Below, piece by piece: positions 13,746 to 19,124 of a DNA stretch of 19,124 nt (within the stretch, counting starts at the first letter, position 1; each line of letters opens with the position of its first letter). Made by a program: the position numbers and the translations under genes. Origin of the DNA: Lentisphaerota bacterium. GTDB taxonomy: Bacteria; Verrucomicrobiota; Kiritimatiellia; UBA8416; JAFGIZ01. Where the stretch lies: NCBI GenBank assembly GCA_016929365.1, contig JAFGIZ010000072.1, positions 1-19,124 of the forward strand. Direction: 5' to 3'. A model generated the notes under the pieces. The model had not been told where the DNA came from, made no database searches, and saw nothing but the letters and a program-made list of their open reading frames with translations.

Positions 13746-15263
13746 TTATCTCCGCCGCCGCCACCAGACCGCCAGTCCCGCCAGGATGGCCAGGGCCGGT
13801 GCGCCGAACGTCAGGATCAAAAAGACGCGCCGGACGCCCCGGCGGTCCAGTCCCAGATCGAGCGCGCCCGGCACACGCGGCGCAACGGCCAGAAGGGTTT
13901 CCCGTTCCAGGAGCCAGTTGAGCCCGTTCATGAAGAAATCCTCGTTGCCGCCCACGCCGCTGCGCAACGCCCCGTTCGAGACGAAGTCGCTGTCACCGAT
14001 CACCACCAGGCGCGTCGGGCGAATCTCGATCTCCAGGCCCCGGATGCGGCCTTTTTCCACGGCCGCGGCCACGGAAACCGGGCCGCGCCGGTCCACGCCG
14101 GGGTCGAAGCGCGCGGGCGAAACCTTGAGATTGGCTTCCGCCCATCCTTCCGGACTGCAAAGCGCCAGCTCGCTCACGCGCGGCCGGTCCGCCGCCCCGT
14201 CGCCCGCCTGTTCATCGAACCCGGCGGCCGCCGTGACGGAACGCGGCATATAGAACACCGTACCCACACCGTCCAGCCCGCGGGTAACGGGATGGTCGGC
14301 GTATTCCGTAACAAACACTTCGCGCCCTGTTAATGTCCGTTGCGGATCCACAACCACGTCCTGTCCGAGCACGACGCCCCAGCGAAGCAACAACGATTCC
14401 AGCCCGCCGTCGGCGCCCGCGTCGCTCAGCACCATGACCCGTCCGCTCCGGTCCAGATAGGCTCCGATCATGTCGCGCTCCGGTTCGGAGATCCGCCGGT
14501 CGGCCCCGAAAATCAACAGGGTTGCGCACTCTTCGGGGATGCCGTGCGTTTCGGCCGGCAGGAGGACTCGCAGCTCGATGTTGTCCCGGCGCATGATCCG
14601 CGCGATGGCCGAGTATCCGGTCTGTTCGTTGAAATCGTCCATACCCCGTTCGCCGTGGCCGCTCAGCCAGTAGACGACCGGGCGCGCCGCCTGCGTCACG
14701 TTAAGCAGGGCCGAACAGAAGGCCTGTTCGGCGCGGATCGCCGTCAGGCGGCGCCGGGCCCGGCCTGTCGTCAGCAACCCGGCGAGGTCGACGTCGTACT
14801 CAACGATATCTCCGGCCTCCACATACTTGCGCCGGCCCGCGGCATCGAAGACAACGACATTCACGTCCGACACATCGTAACGCTCGGCCAGCTCGCGGGT
14901 GCGCGCCAGCTCACGGTCGGGATCGACGAATTCCACTTCCAGACGGCCCGGCGCCGGGCGCGCCGCGTATTCGAATTCGCGCAGGAGATTGCGCACATGA
15001 TCGTAAAGGGCGTGGTGTCGCTGGAAGAACGCAACCACGCGTACGTCTTCCTGCAAGGCGCCCAGCACACTGCGGCTCTTGTCGGACACCGTCCACGTGC
15101 CGGCCCCGCTGACGTCCCAGCGCCAGTAGTAATGCTGCGCCAGCACGTTGAACAGAACCGCCAGTATCACGGCCAGCAACGAGGCGAGCCCTACGTTCAG
15201 TCCCAGGGCAAAACGGCGCCCGCGCTGCCGCCAGATACTCCGCTTTCCGCTTGGATCGTTCAT
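13746..15263 (-). CDS. GldG-like ABC transporter auxiliary protein
   Basis: A 505-residue protein of the GldG / ABC_transp_aux family. It has an N-terminal membrane helix (about 18-42), a large periplasmic domain, and a C-terminal helix (about 479-499, FLILTFGAPALAILAGLAVWW) followed by WRRRR. Recognisable blocks are WTVSDKSRSVLGAL, VVAFFQRHHALYDHVRNLLREF, VEFVDPDRELARTRELAERY, VYWLSGHGERGMDD and RLVVIGDSDFVSNG. In Bacteroidota GldG joins GldA and GldF in a gliding-motility ABC transporter; here no other gliding genes are seen. The start ATG at 15263 overlaps the permease TGA (ATGA). The frame stays open upstream into the permease, but that stretch is a shadow. GldG itself is a name for the Bacteroidota gene, so I leave the symbol empty. 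Confidence 0.87.
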   Translation of the reverse strand: MNDPSGKRSIWRQRGRRFALGLNVGLASLLAVILAVLFNVLAQHYYWRWDVSGAGTWTVSDKSRSVLGALQEDVRVVAFFQRHHALYDHVRNLLREFEYAARPAPGRLEVEFVDPDRELARTRELAERYDVSDVNVVVFDAAGRRKYVEAGDIVEYDVDLAGLLTTGRARRRLTAIRAEQAFCSALLNVTQAARPVVYWLSGHGERGMDDFNEQTGYSAIARIMRRDNIELRVLLPAETHGIPEECATLLIFGADRRISEPERDMIGAYLDRSGRVMVLSDAGADGGLESLLLRWGVVLGQDVVVDPQRTLTGREVFVTEYADHPVTRGLDGVGTVFYMPRSVTAAAGFDEQAGDGAADRPRVSELALCSPEGWAEANLKVSPARFDPGVDRRGPVSVAAAVEKGRIRGLEIEIRPTRLVVIGDSDFVSNGALRSGVGGNEDFFMNGLNWLLERETLLAVAPRVPGALDLGLDRRGVRRVFLILTFGAPALAILAGLAVWWRRRR

Positions 15264-15988
15264 CGCCAGCGCCGTGATTCCAGTACCCGTATGCTCACGA
15301 AAAGCAACACCGCGGTTGCCGACAGCATCAAGACCGCGGGGCGCGTGTCGACGACGCCCCGGCCGAACGTCCCCAGCTGATCGGTCACCGAAAGCCGTTC
15401 CGCCAGTTGCCGGTCCGCCCCGGGCACGGCCTCCAGCAGCCAGCCCAGCAGCAGAATCAGCCAGATCACCGCCAGGCAGCCCAGTGCGGCCACGACCGGA
15501 CTGCGCGTCAGCAGCGAAACCAGCGTACCCGCCGCCACGCACAGGCCCGCCAGCAGAACCAGGTAGAGACAACCGGCCGCCCACGCGCCCGTGTCGATGC
15601 CCTCGATGCCGGGGCTCAATGCGTCCAGAACGAACGCGTACCCCGCGGCCGGAGCCATGACCAGCAGCACAAACGTCAGGGCCCCCGCATACTTGCTCAA
15701 GACCACCGCGGCATCCGTCAAGGGGGCCGTCCTCAACATCTCGATCGTGCCCGAGCGCCGCTCTTCGGCAAAGACCCGCATACAGACCACCGCGATCAGG
15801 AACGTCATCCAGAAAGCCAGCGCCGCAAAAAGCTGCATCAGCGGCGGCTCGGTTGTACCCGACTGCCTCACGATACCCGCGCAGAACGTGCCGCCGGCCA
15901 GGGACAGGTAGATAACCAGGGTCACGTAGGCCGTCGGCGAGAGAAAATGGGCCGCCAGTTCACGGCGCCAGAGTGTCAGAAACGCCAT
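15260..15988 (-). CDS. ABC-2 type transporter permease (GldF-like)
   Basis: A 242-residue inner-membrane permease with about six hydrophobic segments. The signature of the GldF/NosY-like ABC-2 group is at residues 75-100: EERRSGTIEMLRTAPLTDAA followed by VVLSKY, which forms the coupling region next to the first membrane helices. The N-terminus (WRRELAAHFLSPTAYV) is also typical. It partners with the ATPase gene, which overlaps its start by 13 nt, and with the GldG gene, which overlaps its stop by 4 nt. Substrate is unknown; this class usually exports. Confidence 0.9.
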   Translation of the reverse strand: MAFLTLWRRELAAHFLSPTAYVTLVIYLSLAGGTFCAGIVRQSGTTEPPLMQLFAALAFWMTFLIAVVCMRVFAEERRSGTIEMLRTAPLTDAAVVLSKYAGALTFVLLVMAPAAGYAFVLDALSPGIEGIDTGAWAAGCLYLVLLAGLCVAAGTLVSLLTRSPVVAALGCLAVIWLILLLGWLLEAVPGADRQLAERLSVTDQLGTFGRGVVDTRPAVLMLSATAVLLFVSIRVLESRRWR

Positions 15989-16938
15989 GTCTCAGCCCTC
16001 GCCTCCGGTGCGTCCGTTTCCGTCAACGCCATAAACACATCCTCCAGATTGCGGCGCACGGTCCGCAGTTCGCGCAGCGTCCAGCCCTGCCCCGCTACCG
16101 CGCGGAAGACGGCCTCGCGGAGGTCTTCCGCGTCTTCGCACAAGCAGGCATACTGCCCCCACTCCCCGTCGCCCGTACCGCTGACGTGCGCGACGCCCGG
16201 CACACGCCGCAATACATCCGTCACCGCCTCGCGCGGGCCGCGGATCTCCGCGCGCAGCTCGGCACGGGCTTTCATGCGCGCCGCCAAAGTCTCCGGCGTA
16301 TCGCATGCCACGATCGCACCGCGGTTCATAATCAGCACCCGCTGGCACACGGTCTCGACTTCCGGCAGCAGATGGCTCGACAGAATGACCGTATGCCGTC
16401 CTCCCAGGCCGGCAATCAGCCGCCGCGTCTCGCGAATCTGGTACGGGTCCAGTCCGATGGTCGGCTCGTCCAGCAGCAGCACCGCCGGATCGTGCAGCAG
16501 CGCGTCGGCCAGTCCGACCCGCTGGCGGTAGCCCCGTGACAGGCGGCCGATCATCTGCCGTTCGGCACCGGCCAGCCCGCAGCGCGTCACGGCATCCGCA
16601 ACGCGTATCCGCAACGCGCGGCGCCCCAACCCTTTCAAGCGCCCGCGGTAACGCAGGTATTCCCCCACGCGCATGTCGGGATACAGGGCCAGGTTTTCGG
16701 GCAGATACCCGACGCGGCGCCGCACCGCCAGGGACTGCGTAAACACGTCCAGACCGTTGACGTATACCCGTCCGCCCGTCGGGGCCAACGCGCAAGCCAG
16801 AATGCGCAGGGTGGTTGTCTTCCCGGCCCCGTTCGGGCCCAGGAACCCCAGGATCTCACCCCGCGCCACGCGAAACGAGACGTTGTCCACCGCCGTCGTG
16901 CGCCCGAACCGCCGGGTTAGATGTTCTACCTGTATCAC
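15976..16938 (-). CDS. ABC transporter ATP-binding protein (GldA-like)
   Basis: A 320-residue ATPase that powers the permease encoded next to it. Walker A is GPNGAGKT (34-41), the signature LSRGYRQR (133-140), Walker B VLLLDEP (153-159) and the H-loop histidine H189 (LSSHLLPEVE). The C-terminal ~100 residues form the accessory domain seen in ABC-2 drug/polysaccharide-type and GldA-like subunits. The start is GTG at 16938: it puts MIQVEHLTRRFG at the usual beginning of the fold, although only weak ribosome-site sequence precedes it. It is the first gene of the minus-strand operon, about 100 nt downstream of a candidate promoter. Confidence 0.93.
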   Translation of the reverse strand: MIQVEHLTRRFGRTTAVDNVSFRVARGEILGFLGPNGAGKTTTLRILACALAPTGGRVYVNGLDVFTQSLAVRRRVGYLPENLALYPDMRVGEYLRYRGRLKGLGRRALRIRVADAVTRCGLAGAERQMIGRLSRGYRQRVGLADALLHDPAVLLLDEPTIGLDPYQIRETRRLIAGLGGRHTVILSSHLLPEVETVCQRVLIMNRGAIVACDTPETLAARMKARAELRAEIRGPREAVTDVLRRVPGVAHVSGTGDGEWGQYACLCEDAEDLREAVFRAVAGQGWTLRELRTVRRNLEDVFMALTETDAPEARAETWRF

Positions 16939-17043
16939 GGATTCTCGATTCCCCCGCCAACACGGACTCCGGAGCCATGACTCCGCAACGAGGCACTGGA
17001 TACCGTTTCGCCGCCTTTATTCTGGACCGCCCTCAGTCAGCGT

Positions 17044-17071
17044 ATTATGTTCGCCCTTCAGGCTCAGTCAA
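17044..17071 (-). promoter_or_regulatory. Candidate sigma-70 promoter of the ABC operon
   Basis: On the minus strand TTGACT (17071-17066) is followed after 16 bp by CATAAT (17049-17044), each one mismatch from consensus. Transcription would start near 17037 with a leader of about 100 nt. The same AT patch reads TATTAT on the plus strand (17043-17048) and could serve the divergent DUF2851 gene, though no good plus-strand -35 was seen. Confidence 0.42.
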
Positions 17072-17095
17072 GCAACCACGAAAAAGGGGCTCGTC

Positions 17096-18553
17096 GTGGA
17101 TTTGGACCGATTGTTTCCGCTGGCCGCGCAGTATCCCGCCGGCCCGCCCGCAGCCATGCTCCTGCGGGAGCGCCGGCCGCAGCCGCCCGTCTTCCCCTTT
17201 ACGGAACGGCACCTCCAATGCGTCTGGGCGGATCCGGCCTGGCGACCCGCGACACTCCACACGTCCGACGGCCGGATGCTCCGGGTCGAGACGCCCGGCC
17301 GGTGGAATCTCGAGGCCGGCCCGGACTTTCTGGAGGCCGTTCTGCGCCTCGGACCGCACGGGCGCCGCCTGCACGGCGATGTCGAAATCCACGTCCACCC
17401 CCGCGGCTGGCTCGAACACGGCCACGGCGGCGACCCCCGTTACGCGCATATTGCCGCCCATGTCACGTACTTCGACGCGCCCCTCCCCCCGGATGCGCTC
17501 CCGCCGGGAACCGTCCGCGTCGCCCTGCAGCGGGCCCTGCAAGCCGACCCCGCGTTCTCGTTTGAGAATATCGATGTGACCGCCTATCCCTACGCCTGCC
17601 TCCGCGCCGCGCGCCCGCCCTGCGCCGTGGCCTTCGCCGTGCTGCCGCCCGATCGCCGCGCACAGGTCCTCGCCGCCGCCGGCCACGAACGGCTCCGCAT
17701 CAAGGCCGACCGCCTCGGTGCGGCGGCCGCCGCCCGCGGCGCCGACCAGGCCCTCTACGAGGAAACGTTCGCGGCCCTCGGATACAAGCATAACAGCGCG
17801 CCGCTCCGCGCCCTGGCCCGGCGGGTGCCGTACGCGCTCCTGCGCGATTCCTGCGCCGATGCGCTCGATGCCTACACCCTCCTGGTCGGCGCGGCCGGCT
17901 TGCTCCCCACGCGTCCCTCCCCGCGCTGGGACCGCGCCACGCGCACCTTTGTCCGCCGTCTCTGGAGCATCTGGTGGAAGCGGCACGCCGCCGGCCGGCA
18001 TCCGGCGCAAGCCGGAAACTGGCGGCTGGACGGTCTGCGCCCGCAGAACCATCCCGTCCGGCGCCTGGCCGCCGCGGCACTCCTGTTCGGTCCCCCGACC
18101 GATCTGGCCGACCGCTTCGCCGGCATTCCCCTCGACAAGCCCGGAACCGCCGTCGCGGCGCTGCAGCGCCTGTTCGCCGAGGTCACCACGCCCGGGCGGG
18201 ACAGCGGGCTTGCCTACTGGACGCACCGCCTGTCGTTCGGCCGGCCGCCCGGTCCCAAACCCGTCGCCTTGCTCGGCGCGCCGCGCCGCGCGGCCGTTGT
18301 GACCAACGTCGTATTGCCCTTCCTGGCGGTACAGGGCCGCACCGTCACCCCCCTGCTCGACGTCCTGCCGGCCGGACAGGACAACGCCTTGCTCCGCGAA
18401 ACCGCCCACGCACTCTTCGGCCGCGATCACGACCCGGCGCTTTACAGAGACGGAATCCGGCGGCAGGGCCTGCTGCAGATCTTCCACGATTTCTGTCTGA
18501 ACAACCGGAACGCCTGCCGCGATTGTCCGCTGCCCGCCGCACTCCGGGCGTAA
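17096..18553 (+). CDS. DUF2851 family protein
   Basis: A 485-residue protein matching the DUF2851 family, whose function is unknown. Family-like blocks are visible: RWNLEAGPDFLEAVLRLG, then HGDVEIHVHPRGWLEHGH, AHVTYFDA, later ALGYKHNSAPLRALARRVPY, NWRLDGLRPQNHPVRRLAA, and a cysteine-bearing end (HDFCLNNRNACRDCPLP). The last resembles a CxnCxxC metal-binding tail. The start is the GTG at 17096, with AAAAAGGGG ending about 6 nt before it; open frame further upstream overlaps the divergent ATPase gene and is not coding. It is divergent from the ABC operon and convergent with hisF (25-nt gap). No signal peptide is seen, so it is probably cytoplasmic. Confidence 0.85.
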   Translation: MDLDRLFPLAAQYPAGPPAAMLLRERRPQPPVFPFTERHLQCVWADPAWRPATLHTSDGRMLRVETPGRWNLEAGPDFLEAVLRLGPHGRRLHGDVEIHVHPRGWLEHGHGGDPRYAHIAAHVTYFDAPLPPDALPPGTVRVALQRALQADPAFSFENIDVTAYPYACLRAARPPCAVAFAVLPPDRRAQVLAAAGHERLRIKADRLGAAAAARGADQALYEETFAALGYKHNSAPLRALARRVPYALLRDSCADALDAYTLLVGAAGLLPTRPSPRWDRATRTFVRRLWSIWWKRHAAGRHPAQAGNWRLDGLRPQNHPVRRLAAAALLFGPPTDLADRFAGIPLDKPGTAVAALQRLFAEVTTPGRDSGLAYWTHRLSFGRPPGPKPVALLGAPRRAAVVTNVVLPFLAVQGRTVTPLLDVLPAGQDNALLRETAHALFGRDHDPALYRDGIRRQGLLQIFHDFCLNNRNACRDCPLPAALRA

Positions 18554-18578
18554 CCGGACACACCCCGGCCCGCGCCGC

Positions 18579-19124
18579 CTACCAGTGCTGCCGCACGGGC
18601 ACGCCGGCCGCGGCCAGGTGTTGCTTGATCTGCGGTATGCTGTAGGCCCCGGTATGAATCATGCCGGCAATAATCGCCGCGTCGGCCCGGCCGTCCCGGA
18701 AGACCTCCACGAGATGTTCCGGCTTCCCCGCCCCGCCGGACGCCACGACCGGCACGGAGACCGTTTCCGCGATCCGGCGGGTCAGGGCCAGTGCATATCC
18801 CGCGCGCGTCCCGTCGGCATCCACGGAATTCACGACGATTTCGCCGGCGCCCAGCTCCACCACGCGCCGCGCCCAGGCCAGCGCGTCCAATCCGGTGTAT
18901 TCACGGAATCCGCGCACCGTAACTTCGTACCCGCTCGGACAGGTGTCGGACGGCGCGACGGCCTTGGGATCCATGCCCACCACGATGCACTGCGACCCGA
19001 ACGCGCGCGCGCCCTCGGCAATCAGCGCGGGATTGCGCACCGCCAGGGTGTTGACGGAAATTTTCTCCGCTCCCGCCTGCAGTACACGGGACATGTCGTC
19101 GAGCGTGGCGATCCCGCCGCCGAC
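18579..19124 (-). CDS. hisF: Imidazole glycerol phosphate synthase, cyclase subunit (partial)
   Basis: The 3' portion (181 codons visible) of HisF, the (beta/alpha)8 cyclase that, with ammonia from HisH, makes imidazole glycerol phosphate and AICAR in histidine synthesis. The gene runs off the right edge; roughly 70-75 N-terminal residues, including the first catalytic aspartate, are outside. Visible blocks: VGGGIATLDDM at the edge, KISVNTLAVRNP, GSQCIVVGMD, YTGLDALAW, the second catalytic aspartate region VNSVDADGTRAGY, VVASGGAGKPEHLVEVF, and the C-terminal YSIPQIKQHLAAAGVPVR. An internal ATG at 19094 is not the start, since conserved codons precede it. VNSVDADG replaces the commoner LTSMDRDG, but the aspartate is kept. 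Confidence 0.92.
   Translation of the reverse strand, partial: VGGGIATLDDMSRVLQAGAEKISVNTLAVRNPALIAEGARAFGSQCIVVGMDPKAVAPSDTCPSGYEVTVRGFREYTGLDALAWARRVVELGAGEIVVNSVDADGTRAGYALALTRRIAETVSVPVVASGGAGKPEHLVEVFRDGRADAAIIAGMIHTGAYSIPQIKQHLAAAGVPVRQHW

Noticed and set aside
16673..17095. Upstream extension of the DUF2851 frame
   Set aside because: It overlaps the start of the divergent ATPase gene; GTG at 17096 has a ribosome site and matches the family start.
17045..18487. Long minus-strand open frame (480 codons) opposite the DUF2851 gene
   Set aside because: It is a Gly/Arg-rich mirror of a gene with recognisable family motifs.
1..19124. CRISPR array, tRNA or rRNA genes
   Set aside because: No regularly spaced repeats beyond the two-copy element at 36-77, and no cloverleaf or rRNA-like stretch was noticed; a tool-based scan (tRNAscan-SE, Infernal) was not possible.

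Overview
The window is a gene-dense, GC-rich (strongly G/C at third codon positions) piece of a bacterial chromosome. The gene content (a Gld-type ABC transporter with GldG and DUF4340 partners, DUF3187 and DUF2851 proteins, a PocR-type AraC regulator beside an MtaC-like corrinoid protein, a secreted subtilase) fits a Gram-negative member of the PVC group, with Kiritimatiellota or Verrucomicrobiota as my best guess. That placement is inference from family knowledge; there is no rRNA or other decisive marker. No tRNA, rRNA, CRISPR array or complete mobile element was seen.

Layout. 1-339 has no gene but holds a tandem 18-bp repeat that may be an insertion-sequence end, and a long hairpin. 340-1287 (+) encodes an HTH / receiver-like / PilZ fusion. 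It converges on a two-gene minus-strand unit (3545 to 1300): a PocR-like AraC regulator whose stop overlaps the start of a Gfo/Idh/MocA sugar dehydrogenase. Divergent from the regulator, across an AT-rich control region, is a single corrinoid-binding protein gene (3729-4355) with a strong terminator. That terminator abuts a convergent DUF3187 outer-membrane protein gene (5416 to 4415). From 5534 on the plus strand come a secreted S8 protease, preceded by a near-consensus promoter, and, 4 nt later, a ketopantoate reductase (panE).

The right half is dominated by a probable seven-gene minus-strand operon running from 16938 to 8258: ABC ATPase, ABC-2 permease, GldG-like protein, DUF4340 protein, AsmA-like protein, MiaB-type methylthiotransferase without its TRAM domain, and a small membrane protein. 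Most junctions are 4-nt stop/start overlaps or shorter than 30 nt. A DUF2851 gene (17096-18553, +) diverges from the operon, and a partial hisF (minus strand) runs off the right edge.

Working together: the ABC ATPase, permease, GldG, DUF4340 and AsmA-like proteins look like one cell-envelope machine: energised inner-membrane components plus three large periplasmic proteins, the last resembling bridge-like lipid-transfer proteins. The corrinoid protein and its divergent regulator look like a sensor-controlled methyl-transfer or corrinoid module whose methyltransferases are encoded elsewhere. panE (pantothenate/CoA) and hisF (histidine) are ordinary metabolism.
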